64,000 nt of DNA from Saprospiraceae bacterium (GCA_020630955.1 JAHDIE010000002.1:1-64000); one strand, 5' to 3'; counted from the stretch's first letter, positions 36,012 to 45,243 are shown. Notes: generated from the sequence alone by a model not told the origin. Translations and numbers: made by a program.

Positions 36012-37025
36012 ATGGGAAAATTGAAGCTTGAATACATTTGGTTGGATGGAAATCCAGGAACACAAGGGATGAGAAGCAAAACTAAAATTATTGATGACTC
36101 AAAATTTAAAGGTAAAATAAAAGAACTCCCAATTTGGTCCTTTGATGGATCGTCAACAAATCAAGCAGTTGGTGGTTCATCTGATTTGTTACTTAAACCA
36201 GTAGCAATATATGATGATCCAGATAGAAGGCATGCAAAATTGGTAATGTGTGAGGTGCTAAATTCTGATGGGACCCCTCACGAAACAAATGCAAGGGCAA
36301 CGATTAATGATGATGATAGCGACTTTTGGTTTGGTTTTGAACAAGAATATACCATTTGGGATCCTGAAACTGACAAACCAGTTGGTTTTCCGGAAAATGG
36401 TTATCCGGCTCCTCAAGGCCCATACTACTGTTCTGTTGGAACAGGAAATGCAGTTGGAAGAGAATTGGTTGAAGAACATTTGGATCAGTTAATTGATGCA
36501 GGAATAAATGTTGAAGGAATAAACGCAGAGGTGATGTGTGGCCAATGGGAATATCAGATTTTTGCAAAGGGTGCTAAAAAAGCAGGTGATGAGATTTGGG
36601 TATCACGATACCTATTAGAAAGAGCTGCAGAAAAATATGGTTTGAAAATTAACTGGCATTGTAAACCAGTAAAGGGAGATTGGAACGGTTCAGGAATGCA
36701 CGCTAATTTTTCCAATTCTACGCTTAGAAAGGCTGGAAAGAAAAAGGTATACGAAGAAATATGTGAAAAATTTAGACCAAAATCAAAAATTAAAGAAGCT
36801 ATAGCGGCTTACGGAGAGGATAATGAACAAAGATTAACTGGTCTTCATGAAACTCAATCAATTAATAAATTCTCCTATGGTATCTCAGATCGAGGTGCTT
36901 CAATCCGAATTCCAATTGCTACTGTTGAAAGTGGCTGGAAAGGCTGGTTAGAAGATAGAAGACCAGCGAGTAACGCTGATCCTTACAAAGTCGCATCAGT
37001 CATAATCTCTACGGTTAAAAATTAA
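36012..37025 (+). CDS. glnA: Glutamine synthetase, GSII (eukaryote-like) type
   Basis: Makes glutamine from glutamate and ammonia. With 337 residues it belongs to the short GSII class rather than the 470-residue GSI. Key strings: LEYIWLDGNPGTQGMRSKT, LPIWSFDGSSTNQA, FGFEQEYTIWD (metal site), NAEVMCGQWEYQIF, NWHCKPVKGDWNGSGMHANFS (ammonium/ATP site) and the terminal arginines in SIRIPIATV and EDRRPASNADPY. It has its own terminator. Upstream lies a direct repeat with TTGA-TCAA dyads, which may be its control region. Confidence 0.95.
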   Translation: MGKLKLEYIWLDGNPGTQGMRSKTKIIDDSKFKGKIKELPIWSFDGSSTNQAVGGSSDLLLKPVAIYDDPDRRHAKLVMCEVLNSDGTPHETNARATINDDDSDFWFGFEQEYTIWDPETDKPVGFPENGYPAPQGPYYCSVGTGNAVGRELVEEHLDQLIDAGINVEGINAEVMCGQWEYQIFAKGAKKAGDEIWVSRYLLERAAEKYGLKINWHCKPVKGDWNGSGMHANFSNSTLRKAGKKKVYEEICEKFRPKSKIKEAIAAYGEDNEQRLTGLHETQSINKFSYGISDRGASIRIPIATVESGWKGWLEDRRPASNADPYKVASVIISTVKN

Positions 37026-37031
37026 ATATTT

Positions 37032-37062
37032 AAAGCTCTGTCTGAAGGCAGAGCTTTTTTTT
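37032..37062 (+). terminator. Rho-independent terminator after glnA
   Basis: AAAGCTCTG pairs with CAGAGCTTT, extended by two inner pairs around the loop TGAA, then a run of eight T. Confidence 0.92.
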
Positions 37063-37113
37063 GCCCAATTGTTTTATTTACCTTCGATAGTATAAAGAAA
37101 GATAACAAATCAT

Positions 37114-38445
37114 ATGGCAAGTATTATATTAAAGAATACTAGAATAGTAAATGAGCATAGGATCTTTGAAGGTGATTTAATGATTAAAGATGGAAGAATA
37201 GAAAAGATAGATTCAATCATTGATTTTAACGCAAAACAGGAAGTAGATCTGGAAGGAAAGATTCTTATGCCAGGAATTATTGATGATCAAGTACATTTTA
37301 GAGAGCCTGGTTTAACACACAAAGCTAATATTGCTTCTGAATCAAGAGCTGCCGTTGCTGGAGGTGTTACCTCATTTATGGAAATGCCAAACACCAAACC
37401 ACAATCAACAACTCAGGAAAACCTTCAGGAAAAATATAATATTGCAGCAGATGTATCCCCAGCCAATTATTCCTTCTTTATGGGGGCTACCAATGACAAT
37501 GTTGAAGAGGTTTTAAAAACCAATAAGAATGAGGTTTGTGGAGTTAAGATTTTTATGGGATCAAGTACAGGTAACATGTTAGTAGACAATGCTAAGACCT
37601 TAGAAAATATTTTTAGTAAGGTCCCGATGTTGATTGCAACGCATTGTGAAGATGAACAAACTATTAGAGATAATCTTGCAAAAGCACAATTAGAATTTGG
37701 TGAAGACATTCCTTTTGAGCAACACCCGATTATAAGATCCCATGAAGCATGTTATCTTTCTTCAAGTATGGCTGTCGATCTAGCCAAAAAATATAATACT
37801 CGTCTTCACATTTTACACATCTCAACAGCGAAGGAATTAGAACTTTTTGATAATACTATTAGTCTTGCTGATAAAAGAATTACTTCAGAGGCATGTGTTC
37901 ATCATTTGTTTTTTAATGATAGTTATTATTCAACTTTAGGTAGTAAAGTCAAATGTAATCCTGCTATTAAAACAGAGAATGATAGACAGGCAATATTTAA
38001 TGCTGTCTTTGATGGAACGATTGATATTATAGCAACGGATCATGCTCCTCATACCTTGGAGGAAAAATCATTGAATTATCATAATGCCCCTTCTGGACTT
38101 CCTTTAGTTCAACATTCAATTAATATCATATTGGATTTTTATCACAAAGGAGCGCTTAGTCTTGAACAAATGGTAGACAAAATGTGTCATGCTCCTGCTG
38201 AATGCTTCAAACTACGAGAGCGGGGTTATATAAGAGAAGGATACTATGCAGATTTAGCAGTTTTGGATTTAGACGCAGAATTTGAGATAAAAAAATCAAA
38301 TATTGAATACAAATGTGGTTGGTCTCCCTTAGAAGGGAGAATAATGAAAGGAAAGGTAGATAGTACTTACGTAAATGGGCAAATTGTCTACAAAAATGGG
38401 GTAGTGCTTCCTTTTTCAGCTGGTAAAAGGTTACAGTTCCATTAA
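37114..38445 (+). CDS. pyrC: Dihydroorotase (class I)
   Basis: Cyclises carbamoyl aspartate in pyrimidine synthesis. The 443-residue amidohydrolase has the second metal-binding histidine H61 in DQVHFREPG, the lysine that is normally carboxylated (K145, VKIFMGSSTGN), H177 in ATHCEDE, the histidine in LHILHIST and the aspartate in IIATDHAPHT. The first metal ligand of the usual HxH is replaced by glutamine (Q59-V-H61); this form also occurs in other Bacteroidota dihydroorotases as I recall them. Allantoinase is the main alternative, but HFREPGLTHK favours dihydroorotase. Confidence 0.88.
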   Translation: MASIILKNTRIVNEHRIFEGDLMIKDGRIEKIDSIIDFNAKQEVDLEGKILMPGIIDDQVHFREPGLTHKANIASESRAAVAGGVTSFMEMPNTKPQSTTQENLQEKYNIAADVSPANYSFFMGATNDNVEEVLKTNKNEVCGVKIFMGSSTGNMLVDNAKTLENIFSKVPMLIATHCEDEQTIRDNLAKAQLEFGEDIPFEQHPIIRSHEACYLSSSMAVDLAKKYNTRLHILHISTAKELELFDNTISLADKRITSEACVHHLFFNDSYYSTLGSKVKCNPAIKTENDRQAIFNAVFDGTIDIIATDHAPHTLEEKSLNYHNAPSGLPLVQHSINIILDFYHKGALSLEQMVDKMCHAPAECFKLRERGYIREGYYADLAVLDLDAEFEIKKSNIEYKCGWSPLEGRIMKGKVDSTYVNGQIVYKNGVVLPFSAGKRLQFH

Positions 38446-38479
38446 TTGTCTAAATAAGATAAGTTCAACAATGCCTCAA

Positions 38480-39460
38480 TTATAATGCTAAGATTTGGGC
38501 CATCTCAATCAGGTCTCTGTTGATTTCATTTTCTTTACTAATTGCTTCCGAAAAATTAGTATAAACGACCTGCCCATTTTTAACACCTACTGCTTTGCCA
38601 GATTCGTTATTGAGTAATGCTGTGACAGCAGAATGACCCAATCGGCTAGCCAAAACCCGATCATTGCAAGATGGTGATCCTCCTCTTTGTAGATGGCCAA
38701 TAATAGTCACCTTTAAATCAAAATTGCTAAGCGAACCTTTGACTTTTTCCGCAATTTCCATGGCTCCACCATTTTTATTACCCTCAGCAACAATAACAAG
38801 ATTGAATAACTTTTTCCTCCTGCCTTCTTTTTTTAATTGGGAAATTAAGCCATCTATATTTCCTTCAGTTTCTGGAAGGAAAATATTTCCTGCTCCAGAA
38901 CCAATGCCTGTGTATAAAGCAATATAACCTGAATGCCTACCCATCACCTCTATGAAGAAAAGTCTATTGTGCGAGTCCGCTGTATCACGAATTCTATCGA
39001 CCGCTTCAATTGCTGTATTGATTGCTGTATCAAACCCAATCGAGTAGTCTGTGCCATATATATCATTGTCAATTGTTCCTGGTACCCCAATGATCGGAAT
39101 GTTAAACTCTTCTCCAAAAATCTTCGCTCCGGTGTAAGTACCATTTCCACCAATGGCAACCAAGCCTTGAATATCAAATGCCTGAATAGATTCATAAGCC
39201 TTTTGGCGCCCTTCTTTTGTCATAAAATCCATTGACCTTGCAGTCTTTAAAATGGTGCCTCCTCTTTGAATGATATTTCCTACATCTTTTCTTTCAAGTC
39301 TTTTAATATCTCCTTCAATCATTCCATGGTAACCTTGGAATATCCCAAAAACATGTAAATCATGATATGTTGCCGTTCTTACAACTGATCTAATGGCTGC
39401 ATTCATACCCGGAGCATCTCCTCCCGATGTAAAAACTGCTATTTTTTTTATTTCCTTCAT
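38480..39460 (-). CDS. pfkA: 6-phosphofructokinase
   Basis: ATP-dependent phosphofructokinase of glycolysis, 326 residues, close to the E. coli PfkA length. Seen: FTSGGDAPGMNAAIRS (ATP site), AIGGNGTYTGAKIF, the catalytic PGTIDNDIYGTDYSIGFDTA, VMGRHSGYIAL and LQRGGSPSCNDRVLA. The GGDAPGMN glycine at the ATP-selecting position favours ATP over pyrophosphate. It overlaps the upstream kinase gene by four bases (ATGA), so the two are coupled. Confidence 0.95.
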   Translation of the reverse strand: MKEIKKIAVFTSGGDAPGMNAAIRSVVRTATYHDLHVFGIFQGYHGMIEGDIKRLERKDVGNIIQRGGTILKTARSMDFMTKEGRQKAYESIQAFDIQGLVAIGGNGTYTGAKIFGEEFNIPIIGVPGTIDNDIYGTDYSIGFDTAINTAIEAVDRIRDTADSHNRLFFIEVMGRHSGYIALYTGIGSGAGNIFLPETEGNIDGLISQLKKEGRRKKLFNLVIVAEGNKNGGAMEIAEKVKGSLSNFDLKVTIIGHLQRGGSPSCNDRVLASRLGHSAVTALLNNESGKAVGVKNGQVVYTNFSEAISKENEINRDLIEMAQILAL

Positions 39461-40290
39461 CTCGTTTGATGGTATTTTAATAATTGGTTTAATGGTGTTT
39501 TTAATACTGTTCCTAATTTATATCCATTTCTAATGCAAGAATCTTCTAGTTCTTGTTTGAAATGAAAGGCAATCGAACCAATAAAATTAATTTCAAGGTC
39601 TGTATTGTGAGCAATTGGTTTTATTTTGTTTCTAAAAAACCTATCAAAGGTATGTGTGCAAATTTCGTCTCTTAATTTTTGACTAGATTGAGACAACATT
39701 TTTGTATACGCTGCAATTTTTGAGTTGGGATTGTTGGTTTCATAAAGAGGATTAATAATATTGTCTCTTTTACTTCCGTAAAGTTCTTCAAATAGTTTTA
39801 CATCGACTGGGTCCATGTTTTTGTAAAAGTATCGTTTTATAATCTCTCGTCCAATATGGTAGCCTGATCCATAATCATCAAATAAATATCCTAAGCTAGG
39901 AAGTTTTATTCCTATATTTTTCCCATCAAAATAACACGCATTAGTGCCAGTCCCTAAAATGACTACATAGCTTTCTCGATCAGGGGATACAGCTCTACAA
40001 GCAGCCAGTAAATCGTTTTTAATTTCTAACTTATTTAATTTATTAAGATGCTTGCACAAGTTGTCCTTGATAATTCTTTTAGATTCAGGAGTATTTACAC
40101 CAGACCCATAAAAATAAGCTTCTTCGACGTTGTTTTTATATTTTTCTGGAACGCTCTCAATATATTGAACACTTGGTGGGTTCGAAGTTGGATTAATTCC
40201 TGGTAGGTTAAAACTATCAATCTCATTACAATTCTTATCACATATGATCCACTTGCAAATTGAGGAACCACTATCTATTATTGCTATCAA
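39457..40290 (-). CDS. BadF/BadG-type ASKHA kinase (N-acetylglucosamine kinase-like)
   Basis: A 277-residue kinase of the BadF/BadG/BcrA/BcrD ATPase family. The phosphate loop reads IIDSGSSICKWIICD where the family usually has DSGGTKT; the second loop is VVILGTGTNACYFDGK, and GYLFDDYGSGYHIGREIIKRYF follows, as in N-acetylglucosamine kinases. The substrate is therefore probably an amino sugar, but this is inference. The start is TTG, three bases after the upstream gene's stop; no ATG is in frame. It overlaps pfkA by four bases. Confidence 0.85.
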   Translation of the reverse strand: MIAIIDSGSSICKWIICDKNCNEIDSFNLPGINPTSNPPSVQYIESVPEKYKNNVEEAYFYGSGVNTPESKRIIKDNLCKHLNKLNKLEIKNDLLAACRAVSPDRESYVVILGTGTNACYFDGKNIGIKLPSLGYLFDDYGSGYHIGREIIKRYFYKNMDPVDVKLFEELYGSKRDNIINPLYETNNPNSKIAAYTKMLSQSSQKLRDEICTHTFDRFFRNKIKPIAHNTDLEINFIGSIAFHFKQELEDSCIRNGYKLGTVLKTPLNQLLKYHQTR

Positions 40291-40293
40291 TTG

Positions 40294-41283
40294 TCATGAA
40301 TTAAAGTTACTAAATTTGAATATAAAGTCGCATCGTTCGGCTTTACGTCCAATAAGCTTCCAGAAGCCCGAATACCGGACTGATTCTGGTAGATAAGTTT
40401 CATTCCATTTGGTTAAATTGACATCTATATCGATGTCGAAAGAGTAGAATCCTGTTCGATATTCTAACTGATACTCTCTTGCTAGAATTCTAAAATTATT
40501 AGCATCAAAATATGTGCTCATTTGCCGAATAACTGTCTTAGTGTTGTTGTTAGTAAATTCGGGTTTTAGCTCCACATCAAATATATAGCTAAAGTTACCA
40601 TTATATGGAATTTGAGAAACACTATAGTTGTAATATTTTCTCATTTCTTTTGAAAATATTGACAACTTAGTGCCTAATAGTGGAACTTTTACATCATGAC
40701 CCGGCTTGAATACGAGAATTTTGAGCTTTTCGATATTTTCTTCAAACTTCGAGTCGGGTGGAGAAATAGATTCAATTGTTTGATTTACACAGATTGTATC
40801 TTTGGTATAAAAGACTCTATCTATGATTTTGGATGTTAAATATCGATATTGATTTTTTCGTCGATAATAATTTTTACTATGTTCTTTGGATATGACATTC
40901 ATGTGTCTGCAAGAGTCATTCATCTGTTGAATATGAATACCCTTGTAATAATTTAAGACTTTGTTTCTCTTGTCTTTAAATTCAATTTTTTGATCAAATT
41001 GATGCCCATAAAATCTCAAGTTTTTAAAAGCATCATAGAAGGATTCATCCGAGAGTACCAATTGAACAAATGAATCTATATTTAGAATAGGATCTTCCGG
41101 TTTGATCGTAATAGAATCCAAAAGAACCAGAGCAGAAATTTCTTTCCAAAAACTACTATCAATCTCTGCTTTGGGTGTTTGAGATTTACCTTGAGTGGTG
41201 CATAAAATTAGACAATAGAACAGGCCTAGGTTCTTGAAGAATACCTTATTTTTACAGAATTTTAGAAGATTACCTTTTCGCAC
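40294..41283 (-). CDS. Hypothetical secreted protein
   Basis: I do not recognise this family. The 329-residue protein starts at a GTG and has a long, basic N-terminus with a hydrophobic core (about 17-29, LGLFYCLILC) that looks like a signal peptide. The mature part is a mixed alpha/beta chain with long strands near the end (FYSFDIDIDVNLTKWNETYLPESVRYSGFW). It is the first gene of a unit with the BadF-type kinase and pfkA. Only 30 bp separate it from the divergent dehydrogenase. Confidence 0.65.
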   Translation of the reverse strand: MRKGNLLKFCKNKVFFKNLGLFYCLILCTTQGKSQTPKAEIDSSFWKEISALVLLDSITIKPEDPILNIDSFVQLVLSDESFYDAFKNLRFYGHQFDQKIEFKDKRNKVLNYYKGIHIQQMNDSCRHMNVISKEHSKNYYRRKNQYRYLTSKIIDRVFYTKDTICVNQTIESISPPDSKFEENIEKLKILVFKPGHDVKVPLLGTKLSIFSKEMRKYYNYSVSQIPYNGNFSYIFDVELKPEFTNNNTKTVIRQMSTYFDANNFRILAREYQLEYRTGFYSFDIDIDVNLTKWNETYLPESVRYSGFWKLIGRKAERCDFIFKFSNFNS

Positions 41284-41313
41284 TTAATTCAATTAAAAGC
41301 TTAAACAAATTTA

Positions 41314-42201
41314 ATGAAAAATATAACAGTTATTGGGGCAGGGACAATGGGAAATGGTATTGCACATGTCTTTGCAATGAATGGGTTTGAAGTTAATTTG
41401 GTAGATATTTCAGAAGATGCATTGGAGAATGCTTTGAAAACAATAGATAAAAATCTTTGGAGAATGGTTGCCAAGGAAAAAATTTCAACAGATGCAAAGG
41501 AGGAAACAATTAAAAACATTTCAACCTCTACAAATCTCAAAGAGGCTGTTAAGTCAGCGGATCTGGTGATCGAGGCAGCCACAGAAAATGAAGAAATAAA
41601 ACTTAAAATATTCAAGCAAATGGACGAATGCTCTCCTGCAGATTGCATTCTTGCTAGTAACACATCTTCAATATCTATCACTAAAATAGCATCTGTAACT
41701 TCTCGACCATCGAAAGTGATAGGGATGCATTTTATGAACCCTGTTCCTGTTATGAAACTGGTCGAAGTTATTAGGGGTTACAATACTTCAGATGATGTTA
41801 CCAATCAAATTATGGAACTTTCCAAATCATTGGGAAAGACCCCGGTTGAAGTAAATGATTATCCAGGGTTTGTTGCAAACAGAATTTTGATGCCCATGAT
41901 TAATGAAGCGATATATTGCCTTTATGAAGGTGTAGCTGGTGTTGAAGAAATTGATACGGTTATGAAGTTGGGCATGGCACACCCTATGGGGCCACTTCAA
42001 TTGGCTGACTTTATTGGCTTGGATATATGTTATGCAATTATGGAAGTGCTTTATGATGGATTTAACAATCCTAAATATGCTCCTTGTCCGTTGTTGACTC
42101 AAATGAAGACAGCTGGAAAACTAGGTAAAAAATCTGGAGAAGGTTTCTATAAATATGAAGCTGAAGGCAAGAGTATTAGTGTTTCACCAAGTTTTAGCTA
42201 A
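41314..42201 (+). CDS. 3-hydroxyacyl-CoA (3-hydroxybutyryl-CoA) dehydrogenase
   Basis: NAD-dependent dehydrogenase of 295 residues, the single-domain-pair form used for short 3-hydroxyacyl-CoA. Seen: NAD motif GAGTMGNGIAHVFA, then DLVIEAATENEEIKL, ASNTSSISITKIA, the catalytic histidine region GMHFMNPVPVMKLVEVI, and NRILMPMINEAIYCLYEGV. The C-terminal LGKKSGEGFYKYE fits. It is probably for butyrate/acetoacetate or fatty-acid oxidation; neighbours do not help. Its 3' end is five bases from the convergent parB. Confidence 0.93.
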   Translation: MKNITVIGAGTMGNGIAHVFAMNGFEVNLVDISEDALENALKTIDKNLWRMVAKEKISTDAKEETIKNISTSTNLKEAVKSADLVIEAATENEEIKLKIFKQMDECSPADCILASNTSSISITKIASVTSRPSKVIGMHFMNPVPVMKLVEVIRGYNTSDDVTNQIMELSKSLGKTPVEVNDYPGFVANRILMPMINEAIYCLYEGVAGVEEIDTVMKLGMAHPMGPLQLADFIGLDICYAIMEVLYDGFNNPKYAPCPLLTQMKTAGKLGKKSGEGFYKYEAEGKSISVSPSFS

Positions 42202-42206
42202 GAAAA

Positions 42207-43106
42207 TTAATCTTCTAGTAAGTCTAAAATGTCGTTAAATTGGTCATCAGAATCAAAATAGATGACATAACTTCCTTTGCCTTTAGCATTGCGTTTAATA
42301 TCTACTTTAGCTTCGAAATGATCACTTAATCTGCTTTTAATTTTCTTTAACTCAATCTCTAGCGCAGAGGGTCTTCCAGGTTGTTTCAAGACTTTAACAG
42401 GACCAGTTTTGTAAGATTTAATAAGGTCTTCTGTTGCTCTTACAGATAAACTACTTTTTATGACTCGTTTATAAATGTCCATTTGAGCTTCCTTTGGAGT
42501 TACTCCAATTAGTGCTCTTGCATGACCCATCGAAAGTTCATCATTTTTAAGTGACTTTTGTATTTGAGGGGGAAGTTTTAGAAGTCTTAAGTAGTTGGTG
42601 ATTGTACTCCTGTTTTTATTTACCCTTGAAGCCATTTCTTCGTGACTAATATTGCATTCGTCAATAAGTCTTTGGAAAGAAATTGCAACTTCCATAGAAT
42701 TAAGATCGGCTCTTTGTATGTTTTCTACAATTGCCATTTCTAACAATCCTTGGTCGTCAGTAACTCTTACATAGGCTGGGATTTTTTTTAGTCCTGCTTT
42801 TTTTGACGCTCTCCACCTTCTTTCACCTGAAATAATTTGATATTTATCTCCGCCTATTGCTCTTACCGTGATAGGCTGAATAACCCCATGAGTTTTAATA
42901 GAATCAGAAAGTTCGTTCAATTCGATCTCATTAAAATCAGTTCTAGGCTGAAAAGGATTTGCTTCAATTTTTTTAACATCTATTTCAGCTGTTGCTTTAG
43001 AAAGTTCTTTTTCAGCTTTCTTTTTTGTTTCTATGCTATGTTCTTCACCATCAATATTTGATATTAAAGCTCTTAACCCTTGTCCTATTTTATCCTTCTT
43101 TCCCAT
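42207..43106 (-). CDS. parB: ParB/Spo0J chromosome partition protein
   Basis: Centromere-binding CTPase that loads onto parS sites and works with ParA. The 299-residue protein has the ParB N-domain (IEANPFQPRTDFNEIELNELSDSI, then the GERRWRASKKAGL CTP-binding motif and ENIQRADLNSMEVA), the helix-turn-helix (SHEEMASRVNKNRSTITNYLRLLKLP, LSMGHARALIG) and a C-terminal dimer domain. It begins two bases after the parA stop. No parS palindrome was found in this window. Confidence 0.95.
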   Translation of the reverse strand: MGKKDKIGQGLRALISNIDGEEHSIETKKKAEKELSKATAEIDVKKIEANPFQPRTDFNEIELNELSDSIKTHGVIQPITVRAIGGDKYQIISGERRWRASKKAGLKKIPAYVRVTDDQGLLEMAIVENIQRADLNSMEVAISFQRLIDECNISHEEMASRVNKNRSTITNYLRLLKLPPQIQKSLKNDELSMGHARALIGVTPKEAQMDIYKRVIKSSLSVRATEDLIKSYKTGPVKVLKQPGRPSALEIELKKIKSRLSDHFEAKVDIKRNAKGKGSYVIYFDSDDQFNDILDLLED

Positions 43107-43108
43107 AA

Positions 43109-43888
43109 TTAAGCAATAAGTTCTTTCTTATTAAAATTAATAAATTCATGTGCCAGATTTAAAAAGTTCTTTGAACCTTTACAAGCTACATCATATAGAA
43201 TAACTGGTTGACCGACACTTGGTGCTTCACCTATTTTTGAATTTCTATAAATCACTGTTTCATATATTCTATCTGGTAATGAAGATCGCAATTCTTCAAT
43301 TACCATATTAGCAAGTCGAAGCCTCTTATCAAACATTGAAAATATAATTCCTTCTATTGTTAAATTTGGGTTTAAGCCTTGCCTTACAATATTTATTGTG
43401 TCCTTCAATTTACTTAATCCTTCAATTGAATAAATTTCACACTGAATTGGAATTAAAACTGAATCAGCAGCGGTCAATGCATTAACGGTAATTATTCCTA
43501 AGGAGGGTTGACAATCGATGAAAATAAAGTCATAATTTTCTTCAACTTCGTCGAGCACGTTTTTTAAAATGAACTCTCTTTTTTTTCTACTTATCAATTC
43601 TATTTCAGCCCCTACCAAATCAATCGAAGAAGGCAAAAGGTCTAGATTTTCAATCTCAGTTTTCTTGATACTTGCTGGCGCCTTTGCATCACCCATTAGG
43701 CAATCATACACACTATATTCCTCATCTAAAATTTTAATCCCTAGTCCTGACGAAGCATTGGCTTGAGGGTCTGCATCTACAACCAATACTTTATATCCAA
43801 GAATTGCAATACTTGCGGCAAGATTAATGACAGTTGTTGTTTTACCAACTCCACCTTTTTGATTCGCTACAGCGATGATTTTACTCAT
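43109..43888 (-). CDS. parA: ParA/Soj chromosome partition ATPase
   Basis: MinD/ParA-type ATPase that moves ParB-parS complexes along the nucleoid. The 259-residue protein has the deviant Walker A KGGVGKTTT at residues 10-18, Walker A' VLVVDADPQANAS, and the Walker B region DFIFIDCQPSLG. It sits between the metallo-hydrolase gene (TAATG overlap) and parB (two bases), so all three are probably translated together. Confidence 0.96.
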   Translation of the reverse strand: MSKIIAVANQKGGVGKTTTVINLAASIAILGYKVLVVDADPQANASSGLGIKILDEEYSVYDCLMGDAKAPASIKKTEIENLDLLPSSIDLVGAEIELISRKKREFILKNVLDEVEENYDFIFIDCQPSLGIITVNALTAADSVLIPIQCEIYSIEGLSKLKDTINIVRQGLNPNLTIEGIIFSMFDKRLRLANMVIEELRSSLPDRIYETVIYRNSKIGEAPSVGQPVILYDVACKGSKNFLNLAHEFINFNKKELIA

Positions 43889-44568
43889 TAATATTCTTTA
43901 ATTCTTCCTATTTCTAAAAAATGAATTTCTTTTCCGATCTCTCTAAATTTTGTGATGACAAGATTTTGATCTACTTTAATAATAGGCATAGTGTCATAAT
44001 GACAAGCAATAATTTGCTTGCAATCTACAAAATCAGATGCAATAATTGCTTCTTCATAGCCCATAGTGTAATTATCACCAATTGGTAATATTGCCAAATT
44101 TAGTGGTGGGCAAAGTAAAGGTATCAACTTCATATCCATTGTGAGGCCTGTATCTCCAGCGATATACAAACATTCTTTTTCAGTCCAAATTACAAAACCA
44201 CCAGGATTTCCAGCATAGGTACCATCTGGTAAACTACTGGAATGAGTTGCATATACATACTTAATGGTGCCAAAATCAAATTCGAATTTACCTCCATGGT
44301 TCATGGCATGTCCTTTTATGCCTTTCTGTTCATACCAATTCACAATTTCAAAGTTACTTACCAAGGTAGCTCCTGTTCTTTTTGCAATATCTTCAGTATC
44401 TGCCACATGATCTCCATGGCCATGAGTCAATAATATATAATCAACTTCAATATTATTGATATCAATTTTGTTCTTATGAGGACCGCCACTTATAAATGGG
44501 TCTACCAAAAGATTGGTTCCATTAATAGTGATTAAAAAAGCTGCGTGGCCTAAATACTGGATTTTCAT
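43888..44568 (-). CDS. UPF0173-family metallo-beta-lactamase-fold hydrolase
   Basis: A 226-residue cytoplasmic hydrolase of the UPF0173 group. The metal motif reads LTHGHGDHVADTEDI; the later ligands lie in YATHSSSLPDGTYAGNPGGFVI, LYIAGDTGLTMDMKLI and IACHYDTMPII. The substrate is unknown for this group. It is the first gene of the parA-parB unit, sharing the A of TAATG with parA. Confidence 0.9.
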   Translation of the reverse strand: MKIQYLGHAAFLITINGTNLLVDPFISGGPHKNKIDINNIEVDYILLTHGHGDHVADTEDIAKRTGATLVSNFEIVNWYEQKGIKGHAMNHGGKFEFDFGTIKYVYATHSSSLPDGTYAGNPGGFVIWTEKECLYIAGDTGLTMDMKLIPLLCPPLNLAILPIGDNYTMGYEEAIIASDFVDCKQIIACHYDTMPIIKVDQNLVITKFREIGKEIHFLEIGRIKEY

Positions 44569-44644
44569 GATGGTATTTTAGTGTAAAAATAAACGATAAA
44601 ACGATTTTGAGTTAAATGTGTTATTGTATTTATAACTTCATGGC

Positions 44645-45178
44645 ATGATAACAATACTTGCGGGTACCAATAGAGTCAATAGTCGTACAGCTTTAGTGGC
44701 TCAAAGATATTCAGATATTTTAATGCAAAAAAATGTCGACCACAAATTGCTAACACTTGAGGCTTTACCAAAGGACTTTGTTCATGAACATATGTATACA
44801 GAAAATGGTCTGTCAGATGAAATGATAGTTATTCAAGAGGAATTCATCTTACCGGCTCAAAAATTTTTTGTTTTAGTTCCAGAATATAATGGAGGAATGC
44901 CTGGAATCTTTAAATTATTCATCGATGCAATATGTGCAAGGAATTACTTGGATAATTTTTCAAAAAAGAAAATTTCATTGACAGGAATTGCAGCTGGGAG
45001 GGGAGGGAATTTGAGAGGAATGGAATCTTTAACTGGAATTTTTAATTATTTAGGGGCTATTATTCAACCATCGAAGCTTCCTTTATCAGATATAGAAAAG
45101 TTAATTAAAAATAATGAATTAACTGAAGAAGCAGTTACATTGATTACAGTCCATATTGAAAGTTTTCTTGAGTTTTAA
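44645..45178 (+). CDS. NAD(P)H-dependent FMN reductase
   Basis: A 177-residue flavodoxin-fold protein. The FMN phosphate loop is LAGTNRVNSRTALVAQRYS at the N-terminus, and the family signature VPEYNGGMPGIFKLFIDA follows near residue 80; GIAAGRGGNLRGMESLTG is the third flavin contact. It may act as a quinone or azo-compound reductase; no partner oxygenase is nearby. The gene is divergent from the UPF0173 gene and ends at a strong bidirectional terminator. Confidence 0.92.
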   Translation: MITILAGTNRVNSRTALVAQRYSDILMQKNVDHKLLTLEALPKDFVHEHMYTENGLSDEMIVIQEEFILPAQKFFVLVPEYNGGMPGIFKLFIDAICARNYLDNFSKKKISLTGIAAGRGGNLRGMESLTGIFNYLGAIIQPSKLPLSDIEKLIKNNELTEEAVTLITVHIESFLEF

Positions 45179-45218
45179 GAAAAAAATAAGCCGTTCCAAC
45201 CTATGTTGGAACGACTTA
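45178..45218. terminator. Bidirectional terminator between the FMN reductase and the giant HYR gene
   Basis: TAAGCCGTTCCAAC pairs with GTTGGAACGACTTA (one mismatch) around the loop CTAT. The minus strand then has a T run, so it mainly serves the giant gene. Confidence 0.88.
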
Positions 45219-45243
45219 AAGATTAAATAAGGGATAGGTTTTA

